This document shows positions 43,747-53,050 of a DNA stretch of 64,000 nucleotides, one piece after another. Numbering within the stretch: the stretch's first letter is position 1; every line of letters starts with the position of its first letter. This stretch comes from Lachnotalea sp041821265 (GTDB lineage Bacteria > Bacillota > Clostridia > Lachnospirales > Lachnospiraceae), in NCBI GenBank assembly GCA_041821265.1, contig JBGUEQ010000026.1:1-64000 (forward strand), given 5' to 3'. The position numbers were made by a program, and so were the translations under genes. Under the pieces are notes generated by a model. It was not told where the DNA came from. It did no database searches and was given only the letters and a program-made list of their open reading frames with translations.

Positions 43747-45252
43747 TTAGATAAGCTGAATAAAATGATAAGCAATCTGTAAGTGTTCAAGTAATTGCTT
43801 TTCCCTTTTGTGGCAGGTTAACAAAATAACTTGTCTGTTATTATCAGCTAAATACTGCAATGCTCTTGCTAGTCTTTTATTATCATACATGGCAAAGGCA
43901 TCATCTAAAAATACCGGCATCGTTTCTTCTCCAAAAAACGATTCTAAAAATGCCATTCTAACTGAAAAATTAATCTCATCAACAGTTCCCTTGCTTACTT
44001 GTTCTGGATAAATAATCTTATCCATTGTATTTAACTTTGTGGAAATGTTGCTGTCTATTCTAATGTCATTATATTTATCACTTGTAAGATAAGCCAAAAT
44101 TTGTGACGCTTTCCGATTAATATCATCACTGATTTCTTTTTGAAGCTGCATAGATGATTTTTGAATTGCCTCATATGCCATTTCAAGTGATTCAATTTCT
44201 ATCCGAAATACTATTTCCTCGCTATGATCGTCATTAACTTCTTGTAGCTTCTCATTTATATTAGAAAGCATGATTTCTTTATCATGTATATCTTCTCTAA
44301 GTTCTTCTATCGCACCAAGCAAACGGTTCCATTCACCATCCTGATCAAATAATCTATCATTACTTACTTCAAGTATCTTTTGATATATTTTATTATAAAA
44401 CAACAGTAAGATAATTCCAACTAAAAGTAATCCGATTTTAAATTCTATCGGTTTTATCATAATCATTCCTGCCAAAACTACCATGATACCAATTACGTTT
44501 AGGATAACATACATTTTCTTATTATGTTTCATATTTATTTCTTTTTGATTTGATAATAATTTCTTTTTCGATTTATGTAAACTAATATATTCTTCCAACT
44601 GATTTCTTTTTTTCATCAAGTCCGTTTGAATATATTCTTTTTCTTTTTCAACATTGGAATTTTTAATTTGCTTTTTACTTTGTAGTTCCCGCAATCTTGA
44701 CTCATACTCTTTCTTAACTTTCAAAAGATTTGCTAATGCATTTGTAACATTAACTCCTCCATCTCCTGACAGTGTATACCCTGAAGTATAATTCTTAAGT
44801 TCATTTGCAAGGCCTTCGTCCATATCACTTTTAAGCTGACTGATTGCCATTGTATTCTTAAATACGCTTTCATTTAGTCCATCAAGAATATGAACTAAAT
44901 CACCCTGTGCAATGGATAACTCTTCTGCATCATCTTCGTTTATAAATTTCTCTATCTTTTGACTTTTATGAAATCCTCTTTCAATTCTAAAATTTCTACC
45001 ACCTGCATTAAATTTCAGCTCTCCTTCATAAAATAAGGAGTTATTCCAAGGTTCACATAAGCTATAAAGATCATACTTTGCCGCCTTACCACGCTGTCTT
45101 TCAATTCCAAACAACATACCTTTTATAAAATGATATAGTGTGGTTTTTCCTGATTCATTCTCTCCATATATAAGGTTGATTCCTGGACTCAAATCAATTG
45201 TCTTGCTATTAAACTTTCCAAAGTTTTTCAGCTTTAACTGTTTAATGTACAT
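43747..45252 (-). CDS. Compact Rad50/YhaN-like ATPase with two membrane segments
   Basis: 501 residues, about half the length of B. subtilis YhaN. It has Walker A IYGENESGKTTLYHF (about 28-42), a Q-loop region, a coiled-coil middle, and at the C-terminus an ABC-signature-like SKGTVDEINFSVRM with Walker B MPVFLDDAFAMYD and an ILLTCHK H-loop. The coiled coil is interrupted by two hydrophobic segments (about 256-275 and 281-296), which suggests membrane attachment at the apex where Rad50 has its zinc hook. It starts 4 bases after the metallophosphatase gene, so the two form an Mre11/Rad50-like (SbcD/SbcC-like) pair acting on DNA ends. RBS GAGGT. Confidence 0.88.
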   Translation of the reverse strand: MYIKQLKLKNFGKFNSKTIDLSPGINLIYGENESGKTTLYHFIKGMLFGIERQRGKAAKYDLYSLCEPWNNSLFYEGELKFNAGGRNFRIERGFHKSQKIEKFINEDDAEELSIAQGDLVHILDGLNESVFKNTMAISQLKSDMDEGLANELKNYTSGYTLSGDGGVNVTNALANLLKVKKEYESRLRELQSKKQIKNSNVEKEKEYIQTDLMKKRNQLEEYISLHKSKKKLLSNQKEINMKHNKKMYVILNVIGIMVVLAGMIMIKPIEFKIGLLLVGIILLLFYNKIYQKILEVSNDRLFDQDGEWNRLLGAIEELREDIHDKEIMLSNINEKLQEVNDDHSEEIVFRIEIESLEMAYEAIQKSSMQLQKEISDDINRKASQILAYLTSDKYNDIRIDSNISTKLNTMDKIIYPEQVSKGTVDEINFSVRMAFLESFFGEETMPVFLDDAFAMYDNKRLARALQYLADNNRQVILLTCHKREKQLLEHLQIAYHFIQLI

Positions 45253-45256
45253 GGGC

Positions 45257-46312
45257 TTACCTCATTTCATCAAGCATTGCCTTAACTCCGTAGTACAACG
45301 CCTTTTTCTTGACTTCTGACATAGTATCACTTTTCAAGTTTTGAATAAATTTTCCTATAATGTTTCGATTGTAGTAGGTTGCAAGCTTATCAAAATCATA
45401 ATCGGGTTCCGATAAATCTAGAACCGACACAACTAACCCCATTTTGTATACATCTTCTAAATCATACACGATGTCTTCGTCTTTATAACCTTTTATTATG
45501 ATTTTTATAAAGCTATTGGCTGAACATCTTGATTTGATAGTCTCTTGTATCGTTTGATATAATTTTGTATTCGTAAAAGAAGAATCGGATTGAATCTCAA
45601 GGGTAATATATTCTCGTTTTGCACATGGTACAAATGTTGCATTCGATTTTTTCTCATCTAATTGTACTTCTATATATCCATGAGGACCTTCCTCATTACT
45701 ATCCATGGGCTCTAGGGCGCCCGCATATGCCATTCTATCCGGTATTAAAACTGCAGGTATGTGAATATGCCCGAGTGCAATATAATCAAAGCCCTTGGAA
45801 CCTAATTGGGTTTTAGAAAACGGTATGTGCTTTTCATCGCCACCATGTGCTAAAAGTATATTAATACGGTTATTATTTTTAATTTGAATTGGAGCATATA
45901 AATTTTCTCTTATCTCGTAATGATAATAGCTCAAACCATATATTTCTACATTGAGTTCTGGAAAATACACACTTTCACATTCTTGACTCTTGAGACAAAA
46001 GACATTCTCAGCCCACACAAATGTCTTATAGTAGGAATTTTCTTTCATATAATCATGGTTTCCTGCTATAAATACAACTTTCGTGTGCGTTAATTGAGCA
46101 AAAACATAATTGAGTTCTTTGAGCTCTCTTACTAAAGGCTGTCTATGAAACATATCTCCTGCAATAAGCAGTAAATCAGCCTTTTTTTCTTGTGCTATAT
46201 GAACGACTCTCTCAATTGCCTGCCATAGCTCTTTCTCTCTATTGATTCCCCAAGAATTATCTTGGTGAGGCGAGGCACCTAAATGTGTATCCGCAATGTG
46301 TATAACCTTCAA
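45257..46312 (-). CDS. YhaO/SbcD-like DNA repair exonuclease (metallophosphatase)
   Basis: 351 residues. The calcineurin-like fold motifs are in order: HIADTHLGAS (residues 5-14), LLIAGDMFHRQ, AGNHDYM, LLAHGGDEKH and ALGHIH, so two metal ions should bind. This is the Mre11/SbcD class of nuclease that trims DNA ends with its Rad50-like partner encoded 4 bases downstream. TTG start at 46312 with AGGA 9 bases upstream. Follows asnS by 38 bases. Confidence 0.92.
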   Translation of the reverse strand: MKVIHIADTHLGASPHQDNSWGINREKELWQAIERVVHIAQEKKADLLLIAGDMFHRQPLVRELKELNYVFAQLTHTKVVFIAGNHDYMKENSYYKTFVWAENVFCLKSQECESVYFPELNVEIYGLSYYHYEIRENLYAPIQIKNNNRINILLAHGGDEKHIPFSKTQLGSKGFDYIALGHIHIPAVLIPDRMAYAGALEPMDSNEEGPHGYIEVQLDEKKSNATFVPCAKREYITLEIQSDSSFTNTKLYQTIQETIKSRCSANSFIKIIIKGYKDEDIVYDLEDVYKMGLVVSVLDLSEPDYDFDKLATYYNRNIIGKFIQNLKSDTMSEVKKKALYYGVKAMLDEMR

Positions 46313-46350
46313 TTTATCTCGTCCTATCTTCTTTTCACATTTATAGCTTC

Positions 46351-47742
46351 TTATAATTCACAGTTATTTACAGTTCTTGGGAATGGAATGACATCTCTAA
46401 TATTTGCCATACCTGTCAAATACATAACACATCTCTCAAATCCAAGTCCATATCCTGAATGTCTAGCAGAACCATATTTTCTCAAGTCTAAATAGAAATC
46501 ATAATCTTCTTCTTTTAAACCTGCCTCATGCATTCTACTTACTAATTTATCATAGTCATCTTCTCTTTGGCTTCCACCAATAATTTCTCCAATACCTGGA
46601 ACTAATAAATCCATTGCTCCAACAGTCTTATTATCATCGTTCATTTTCATATAGAATGCTTTGATTTCTTTTGGATAATCCGTTACAAATAATGGTTTCT
46701 TATAAATTTCTTCTGTTAGAAATCTTTCATGTTCCGTTTGTAAATCACATCCCCATGAAACCTTATATTCGAATTTATCGTTGTTTTTTGTTAAAATATC
46801 AATCGCTTCCGTATAGGTTACATGCCCAAATTCTGAAGTTGCTACGTTCTCAAGTCTTTCTAATAATCCTTTATCTACAAATTGATTAAAAAATGCCATT
46901 TCTTCCGGCGCATTTTCAATCACGTAGTTAATAACATATTTTAACATGCTTTCTGCCATTTGCATGTTATCATTTAAATCTGCAAATGCCATCTCTGGCT
47001 CAATCATCCAGAACTCTGCTGCATGTCTGGTTGTATTTGAATTCTCCGCTCTAAATGTTGGTCCAAATGTATAAATATTTCTAAATGCCATCGCGTAAGT
47101 TTCACCATTTAACTGTCCACTTACTGTAAGACTTGTTTCTTTATTAAAGAAATCCTGGTTGTAATCCACTTTACCCTCTTCTGTCTTAGGGGGATTTTCC
47201 ATATCTAGCGTAGTTACTCTAAACATCTCACCCGCGCCTTCGCAGTCACTTCCTGTTATCAGTGGAGTATGAACATATACAAACCCTTGTTCTTGAAAGA
47301 ATTGATGAATTGCATAAGCAATGAAAGAACGAACACGAAATACTGCTTGAAAGGTATTCGTTCTCGGTCTTAAATGCGTAATCGTTCTTAAATACTCAAA
47401 ACTATGTCTCTTCTTTTGAAGTGGATAATCGGAGGAAGAATTTCCTTCTACCGCAACCGCAGCTGCCTGTATTTCAAAGGGTTGCTTTGCTTCGGGCGTT
47501 GCTACTAGCTTACCCGTCACTAGAATGGCAGCTCCTACATTTAACTTACTAATCTCTTGAAAATTAACTAAATCATCATTATAAACAACTTGTATCGTAT
47601 CAAAAAAGCTTCCATCATTTACTACAATGAAACCAAATGTTTTTGAATCACGTAGACTTCTAATCCATCCTCCTATCTTAACCTCTGTGTTAATATATTT
47701 CTCTGTATTTTTAAATAATTCTTTTACTGTTACTAATTCCAT
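46351..47742 (-). CDS. asnS: Asparaginyl-tRNA synthetase
   Basis: 463 residues, the usual size. N-terminal OB anticodon-binding domain (IGGWIRSLRDSKTFGFIVVN, residues 19-38) and a class II catalytic core with motif 2 FGPTFRAENSNTTRHAAEFW and motif 3 GYGLGFERCVMYLTG. The family features EMAF and PKEIKAFYMK are those of AsnRS rather than AspRS. Start at ATG 47742, which overlaps the trmL stop as TAATG; GGGAG lies 7 bases upstream, inside trmL. The longer frame would overlap trmL further without a site. Confidence 0.97.
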   Translation of the reverse strand: MELVTVKELFKNTEKYINTEVKIGGWIRSLRDSKTFGFIVVNDGSFFDTIQVVYNDDLVNFQEISKLNVGAAILVTGKLVATPEAKQPFEIQAAAVAVEGNSSSDYPLQKKRHSFEYLRTITHLRPRTNTFQAVFRVRSFIAYAIHQFFQEQGFVYVHTPLITGSDCEGAGEMFRVTTLDMENPPKTEEGKVDYNQDFFNKETSLTVSGQLNGETYAMAFRNIYTFGPTFRAENSNTTRHAAEFWMIEPEMAFADLNDNMQMAESMLKYVINYVIENAPEEMAFFNQFVDKGLLERLENVATSEFGHVTYTEAIDILTKNNDKFEYKVSWGCDLQTEHERFLTEEIYKKPLFVTDYPKEIKAFYMKMNDDNKTVGAMDLLVPGIGEIIGGSQREDDYDKLVSRMHEAGLKEEDYDFYLDLRKYGSARHSGYGLGFERCVMYLTGMANIRDVIPFPRTVNNCEL

Positions 47743-48251
47743 TATACTTCTCCCTTCCAATGTAATTTATGCAAAGTGCCCTCAAGCGCCATATGGTCAA
47801 ACTGATTTTGTCTTAATGCTTCATATAAAACAATTGCTACAGAATTCGATAAATTAAGAGAGCGAATCTCTCCAATCATAGGAATTCGTACTGCCGTCTC
47901 TTCATTATTCACCAAAATTTCTTCTGGTATTCCAGCACTTTCTTTCCCAAACATAATGTAACAATCTGGTTCATACGATACTTGTGTATACGTGTGTTTT
48001 GATTTTGTGGTTGCCATATATATTTTAGCCCCTGGATTCCGATTCAAGAAGTCTTCGTAATTTACATAAGTTGTAACATCCAAATCCTTCCAATAATCCA
48101 TTCCTGCTCTTTTAATTGATTTCTCACTCAAACTAAACCCAAGTGGTTCAATCAAATGTAGCCTTGTTCCTGTCGCCACACAGGTTCTCCCAATATTTCC
48201 TGTATTAGCAGGTATTTCTGGCTCAAATAATACTATATTTAACTTAGCCAT
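47742..48251 (-). CDS. trmL: tRNA (cytidine/uridine-34) 2'-O-methyltransferase
   Basis: 169 residues. Single-domain SPOUT enzyme: LNIVLFEPEIPANTGNIGRT at the start, MFGKESAGIPEEIL and IPMIGEIRSLNLSNSVAIVL, the three TrmL motifs. It methylates the ribose of the wobble base in certain leucine tRNAs. RBS AGGAGG. Its stop overlaps the asnS start by one base pair set (TAATG), so the two are translationally coupled. Confidence 0.95.
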   Translation of the reverse strand: MAKLNIVLFEPEIPANTGNIGRTCVATGTRLHLIEPLGFSLSEKSIKRAGMDYWKDLDVTTYVNYEDFLNRNPGAKIYMATTKSKHTYTQVSYEPDCYIMFGKESAGIPEEILVNNEETAVRIPMIGEIRSLNLSNSVAIVLYEALRQNQFDHMALEGTLHKLHWKGEV

Positions 48252-48320
48252 TTTTGTCCTCCTTATTAAGTAGTAAAAGGGACATTTCAGAAATTTAGTT
48301 TCCGATATATCCCTTTCACT

Positions 48321-49487
48321 TTAATTAGTTCTCAACTTATTGATAAAACTCTCTAAACGATCTAATGCAAGTTTCAAATCATCAAGCGAATATGCATAAG
48401 AAATTCTTAAGAATCCTTCACCGCATTCGCCAAAAGCCGTTCCGGGAACCACTGCAACCTTCTCTTCTTCCAAGAATCTCGTAGCAAACTCATCGGATGT
48501 CATATTGAACTCTTTAATAGATGGAAATACATAAAATGCGCCATATGGTTCGAAACATTCTAACTTCATCTCTTTAAAACGATGTACTAAATATCTTCTT
48601 CTTTGATTATAAGCTTCTCGCATCTCATCTACATCTTTGTCTCCATGTCTAAGGGCTTCAATTGCTGCATATTGGCTATTAGTAGGAGCACACATAATTG
48701 CAAATTGATGTATTTTAATCATCTGCTCAATAATTACCTTCGGTCCACATGCATATCCCAAGCGCCATCCAGTCATAGCATATGATTTTGAAAATCCATT
48801 TATAACAATGGTTCTCTCTTGCATGCCTGGTAAAGAAGCAATCGACACATGCTCTTGATTATAAGTAAGCTCTGAATAAATTTCATCTGACATAACAAAA
48901 ATATCTTTTTCTATTATTACTTTTGAAATTTCTTCCAGTTCTTCCTTCGTCATAATTGCACCCGTTGGATTGTTTGGAAATGGTAAAATCAATACTTTTG
49001 TCTTCGGTGTAATACTTGCAAGTAATTCTTCCTTCGTAAGCTTAAAATCATTCTCTGGCTTTAATTCTATAATTACAGGAGTGGCATCTGCTAAAACCGC
49101 GCAAGGTAAGTATGACACATAGCTTGGCTGCGGAATTAGTACTTCCTCTCCTGGATTAATCATAGCACGAAGTCCAATGTCAATTGCTTCACTTCCACCA
49201 ACGGTAACCATAACCTCTGTGTCATAATCATACGAAATATTAGATTTACGTTTTAAATACTTGGTGATTTCTATTTTTAAATCTTTCAACCCTGCATTCG
49301 ATGTATAAAATGTACGACCTTTTTCTAAGGAATAAATACCCTCTTCTCTTATATGCCAAGGAGTAGCAAAATCTGGTTCTCCAACACCAAGAGAAATAGC
49401 ATCCGTCATTTCGCTTACTATATCAAAAAATTTTCGAATTCCAGAAGGCTGAATTTGAATTACTTTGTTTGATAATGGGTTTCTCAA
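48321..49487 (-). CDS. Class I PLP-dependent aminotransferase
   Basis: 388 residues. Aspartate/aromatic aminotransferase fold type I: NNPTGAIM, SDEIYSELTY and the PLP-lysine in NGFSKSYAMTGWRLGY. Substrate could be aspartate, aromatic or branched amino acids. TTG start overlapping the Lrp gene stop (TTGA), so coupled to it; a weak AAAGGATG lies 12 bases upstream. The Lrp-type regulator encoded just before is a typical partner that senses amino acids. Confidence 0.93.
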   Translation of the reverse strand: MRNPLSNKVIQIQPSGIRKFFDIVSEMTDAISLGVGEPDFATPWHIREEGIYSLEKGRTFYTSNAGLKDLKIEITKYLKRKSNISYDYDTEVMVTVGGSEAIDIGLRAMINPGEEVLIPQPSYVSYLPCAVLADATPVIIELKPENDFKLTKEELLASITPKTKVLILPFPNNPTGAIMTKEELEEISKVIIEKDIFVMSDEIYSELTYNQEHVSIASLPGMQERTIVINGFSKSYAMTGWRLGYACGPKVIIEQMIKIHQFAIMCAPTNSQYAAIEALRHGDKDVDEMREAYNQRRRYLVHRFKEMKLECFEPYGAFYVFPSIKEFNMTSDEFATRFLEEEKVAVVPGTAFGECGEGFLRISYAYSLDDLKLALDRLESFINKLRTN

Positions 49488-49969
49488 GGCGTCACCAACA
49501 TCCTTTCATCGGTCTTATTCTTCTGCATCATTATGGTTCCATGATCTTTGTACTTCTTAAGAACAAAATGTGTTGCTGTACTGATTACAGAATCCAGTGT
49601 AGACAACTTTTCTGTAACAAACATAGAAACATCTCTTAAATTCTTCTCTTCTAACGTAACAAGTAAATCATACCCACCTGAAATCAAATAAACAGCGCGA
49701 ACTTCTGGATAATTATAAATTCTTTCTGCGATTTTATCAAATCCCTGACCTCTTTGTGGTGTTACTTTTACTTCAATCAATGCCGTTACTTTTTCTGTTG
49801 ACGTTTTGTCCCAGTTAATCAGTGTATGGTACCCACATATAACGCCTTCTTTTTCCATATCAGCAACTTCATTTGCTATAACAGCTTCATCAACACCAAG
49901 TATAATGGAAAGTTCTTGTAAATTTATTTTACTATTCTTTTCAATAAAAGTTAAAATTGTCTCTCTCAT
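49484..49969 (-). CDS. Lrp/AsnC-family transcriptional regulator
   Basis: 161 residues. N-terminal helix-turn-helix (LQELSIILGVDEAVIANEVA, about 17-36) and a C-terminal RAM ligand-binding domain (ALIEVKVTPQRGQGFDKIAE, then AVYLISGGYDLLV). Probably responds to an amino acid and controls itself and the aminotransferase, whose start it overlaps by 4 bases. RBS GGAG. Confidence 0.93.
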   Translation of the reverse strand: MRETILTFIEKNSKINLQELSIILGVDEAVIANEVADMEKEGVICGYHTLINWDKTSTEKVTALIEVKVTPQRGQGFDKIAERIYNYPEVRAVYLISGGYDLLVTLEEKNLRDVSMFVTEKLSTLDSVISTATHFVLKKYKDHGTIMMQKNKTDERMLVTP

Positions 49970-50015
49970 AATTGATTCTCCAATCTTTTAATGTAGTGAT
50001 TTAGAACCTTCATAG

Positions 50016-51011
50016 TTATCTTTTCACTACTTTTACATTATATAATTCATCACTTTTTGGAGGTTCCAAAAATCTTCTCTCATCATCATTCAGTATAACT
50101 CTGTCATTTCCCTTAATTACCTTACCAATAACAATCGCACTAATCCCTATTTTCTCTAGATTTCTTACCAAATCATGTCCGTTATCCATCGCCATCAACA
50201 TACAACCACTTGATATGAGGCAATAAGGATTCAAGTCATAATATTCGCAAATTTCTATCGTCTCTTGCTTAATTGGTATCTTTTTAAGGTCTATTTCAAG
50301 TCCGACGTCGGATGCTTCTGCCATTTCCCAAAGAGCACCAAATATACCGCCCTCTGTAACGTCATGCATAGCACTAACGCCAGACTTAACGGCCTCGGCG
50401 GCCTCTTTCACCACTGAAATGTATTTATCGAAATTCTTTGCTGTTTCAACAAGACTCTTTGGATACTTTTCTAAAAGTTCTGTTTCATTTTCCTTTGCAA
50501 TAATTGATGTACCTTCAATTCCAACCCACTTAGTCACTAAAACGTCTTGCCCTGGTTTGGCTCCTCCAGTAGAAACAACTTGACCCTTCTTTACTTTTCC
50601 AATTCCTGTAACGCTGATAATTGGTTGATTTACTGCTCTTGTAATCTCTGTATGTCCGCCAATTACCTGCATCTTAAGTTCTGCACAAACTTCTTCTACT
50701 TGTTGCATCATTTCTTTTAAATCCGATTCATATATATCTTCTGGTAAGAGAACCGTCAGCATGACTGCAATTGGCTCTGCTCCAGCTGAAGCCAAATCAT
50801 TTGCTGTAATGTGTATAGCCAAAGAACCTATGTCTTGTACCGTTCCAGTAATTGGATCTGTTGATATAACGAAGGTTTCATCTTCAGCAAGCTGAATAGC
50901 TGCACAGTCTTCGCCTACACCTGCTCCTAATACAACTTCATCTCTTTTTGTTCTTATCTGCTTAAATATGGAACGCTTTAATACTGTTTCCGATACTTTT
51001 CCAATTTTCAT
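50016..51011 (-). CDS. AIR synthase-related protein (HypE/ThiL/PurM superfamily)
   Basis: 331 residues. The N-terminal half shows GAGVGEDCAAIQL, ISTDPITG and TANDLASAGAEPIAVMLTVL, and the C-terminal half GGHTEITRAVNQPIISVTG-like and SAMHDVTEGGIFGALWEM segments, the ATP-binding and Asp/Gly motifs of this superfamily. HypE-like proteins of this length occur outside hydrogenase clusters in clostridia; no hydrogenase maturation genes are nearby, so hydrogenase work is not supported here. Product unknown. RBS GGAG; it is followed by the Lrp gene after 46 bases. Confidence 0.88.
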   Translation of the reverse strand: MKIGKVSETVLKRSIFKQIRTKRDEVVLGAGVGEDCAAIQLAEDETFVISTDPITGTVQDIGSLAIHITANDLASAGAEPIAVMLTVLLPEDIYESDLKEMMQQVEEVCAELKMQVIGGHTEITRAVNQPIISVTGIGKVKKGQVVSTGGAKPGQDVLVTKWVGIEGTSIIAKENETELLEKYPKSLVETAKNFDKYISVVKEAAEAVKSGVSAMHDVTEGGIFGALWEMAEASDVGLEIDLKKIPIKQETIEICEYYDLNPYCLISSGCMLMAMDNGHDLVRNLEKIGISAIVIGKVIKGNDRVILNDDERRFLEPPKSDELYNVKVVKR

Positions 51012-51045
51012 GTCCTGTTCTCCAACCCATTAAGACTTCTTTTAT

Positions 51046-52590
51046 TTATTGACCTGCTGCAGCTGCTGCGGCGGCTTGTGCTGCTTGCTGTGCGGCAACG
51101 GCTGCTGCTTGCGCCTGCTGCGCGGCTGCCATACCTACAACACCTGCCAAACTATCAATCGTTGCTGTAACGGTTGCAGAATCATTCGTTGCTACGGCTG
51201 CTGTAAGAGCGGCAACTGAGGCTTCATCGCCCCACGATGTACCAACTGATATATAAGCTGGTTCTGCTTTATAAGAACTATAGTTTACTTCTTGTACCTC
51301 GGTTTGTTTTCCATCTATATAAACATATTTAAATAATTTCGCTGTGTAGCCCGTATGTGGAGCTTGTGTTTGCTTTTGTTCACCAAATAAAAGTGTATTA
51401 TCAATCACATAATTATACCCAACTGGTTCAGTCGTTGTAAGTGTTTCACTTTTATATTCAATCGTTCGATTTGCTGCTCTTGTCTCACAACCATATATGG
51501 TAAAGGTAATTTTCTTACCTCCTGTTGCACTTTCAATATAGATTGGATATTCTGTTGTATTAACAAATGTAAAATCTTTACCAGCTGATTCTGATATTGC
51601 TGCATCTGCTGATGGATCCACATAACCAACTATCATAGAATGATTATGCCTTTCTTCAACTTGAAGTTCTGCTCTTAACACGGTATTATATAATGTCGTT
51701 GATACTTGGCAAATTCCACCACCAAAGCTATCTACCACCTGGCCTTGAAGATAAGATCCTGCTAAATAATAACCATTTTCTGCTGTAAATGGCGTAATTG
51801 CTTTATAGGTTGAGAAAGTCTCGCCTGGTAACAAAATAGATCCATTAATTAATTTTGCACCATTTACTATATTAGCCGATCTAGAAGTCCCCGAAGATGT
51901 AAAGCTAGTTGTAAACGTAGACAATACATCTTTTACTTTTGAATAATCATCTTTTGTGACTTCTGGCTCTACAACTTTTACTGCTAAATCAATGCTAGTA
52001 TCTTCTCTGTTCCAATCTGCCAAAGCATTTTCCACTGCTTTAATTGATTCATTTACATCAATGCCAATTCCATTTTGACCATCTGTTATGATAAAATTCC
52101 CATTTTCTCTTTTTAATGAAGCATCCATTGGGTCTACATTAAAAGCTAGACATTTATCATTAATTATATTTGTAATCGCATCATCATCAAAAGTAATATC
52201 TAAATCATATTCCTTTGATTCATGCGCTAAGTCTTTCAGTGCTTTGTATCTTTGAATAATATTTCCTGTTTTTCCTAAGTTAATTGCATCATCTACAATA
52301 TCCTTATTTGTACATTCCATACCAAGTTCTGAAGCGGTAACCTGTACTGGATTTGTATCTATCATTAATGTAATTTCTTTACTTCCAAGTTCAGACAAAT
52401 AGGAATCAATTTCTGCGGAAGCTTCTTCTGCTGTCATTCCTGAGACATCAATACCCGCAATATAAACACCTTCATTTATGGTGTTATCTTCTGTCTCAGT
52501 GGCAGCTAATGAGCTTATACCAAATCCAGCAGCTACGGTTAACACTGCTAAAAAACAGACAAAAGTTACTAAAAATTTTTTGATTTTCAT
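51046..52590 (-). CDS. VanW-family protein with peptidoglycan-binding-like N-terminus
   Basis: 514 residues. One N-terminal membrane anchor (residues 5-28, FLVTFVCFLAVLTVAAGFG) precedes two PG_binding_4-like repeats (about 40-215, including IAGIDVSGMTAEEASAEIDS) and a VanW domain (about 230-390: FTTSFTSSGTSRSANI, PGETFSTYKAIT, GGGICQVSTTLYNTVLRAEL). The tail is a low-complexity Ala/Gln stretch. VanW proteins are linked to cell-wall functions in Gram-positive bacteria but no reaction is established. RBS GGGG at the usual distance. Followed by the AIR synthase-like gene after 34 bases. Confidence 0.9.
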   Translation of the reverse strand: MKIKKFLVTFVCFLAVLTVAAGFGISSLAATETEDNTINEGVYIAGIDVSGMTAEEASAEIDSYLSELGSKEITLMIDTNPVQVTASELGMECTNKDIVDDAINLGKTGNIIQRYKALKDLAHESKEYDLDITFDDDAITNIINDKCLAFNVDPMDASLKRENGNFIITDGQNGIGIDVNESIKAVENALADWNREDTSIDLAVKVVEPEVTKDDYSKVKDVLSTFTTSFTSSGTSRSANIVNGAKLINGSILLPGETFSTYKAITPFTAENGYYLAGSYLQGQVVDSFGGGICQVSTTLYNTVLRAELQVEERHNHSMIVGYVDPSADAAISESAGKDFTFVNTTEYPIYIESATGGKKITFTIYGCETRAANRTIEYKSETLTTTEPVGYNYVIDNTLLFGEQKQTQAPHTGYTAKLFKYVYIDGKQTEVQEVNYSSYKAEPAYISVGTSWGDEASVAALTAAVATNDSATVTATIDSLAGVVGMAAAQQAQAAAVAAQQAAQAAAAAAAGQ

Positions 52591-52874
52591 TTCAAATCCC
52601 CTTTAATATTCACTAATCACTTATTTTACCACAATTAATAACTTTTTCAAACATATTGTAGTAAAAATCATTGTTCTTATGTTACTATTTGGTTGCTTGA
52701 ATGATACTAGATCGTTATCCAAATAGCAACAAATTACTTGTACCATTTTATAATCTTCGTTGACATATTACTATGGTTTATGTATATTATAGAACATAGT
52801 CCCTAAACTTACATGAATCACAATAATCAATTATTAATTTAAGTAATAAAATTATAGAATATTAATTTGTTTAC

Positions 52875-52982
52875 TTAAGTCAATGCAGGCAAAACAACTG
52901 CTAATACCATTGATAAAACTAGTATTATAATTATAATGCTAGAAATAGTCTTCTTTGTTTTTGAACTATTGAAATTAATCAT
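52875..52982 (-). CDS. 35-residue single-span membrane protein
   Basis: A strong ribosome-binding site (AAGGAGG, spacing 5) precedes an ATG encoding 35 residues: a short basic N-terminus (FNSSKTKKT) and one hydrophobic helix (IIIIILVLSMVLAVVLPAL). This resembles the small single-pass proteins of the DUF4044 type found widely in Firmicutes. It lies divergent from the gene at 53051 with 68 bases between. No function known. The site quality and composition argue for a real gene. Confidence 0.7.
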   Translation of the reverse strand: MINFNSSKTKKTISSIIIIILVLSMVLAVVLPALT

Positions 52983-53050
52983 AGTTGCCTCCTTCTGCAT
53001 TTATTAAATGCATATCTAATTTTAACAAACCTGAAAGGTGGAATATAAGT

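Noticed and set aside
50016..51011. Hydrogenase maturation protein HypE as a specific call
   Set aside because: The superfamily is clear, but no hydrogenase or hyp genes lie nearby and the C-terminal HypE cysteine is not visible; the end is VKVVKR.
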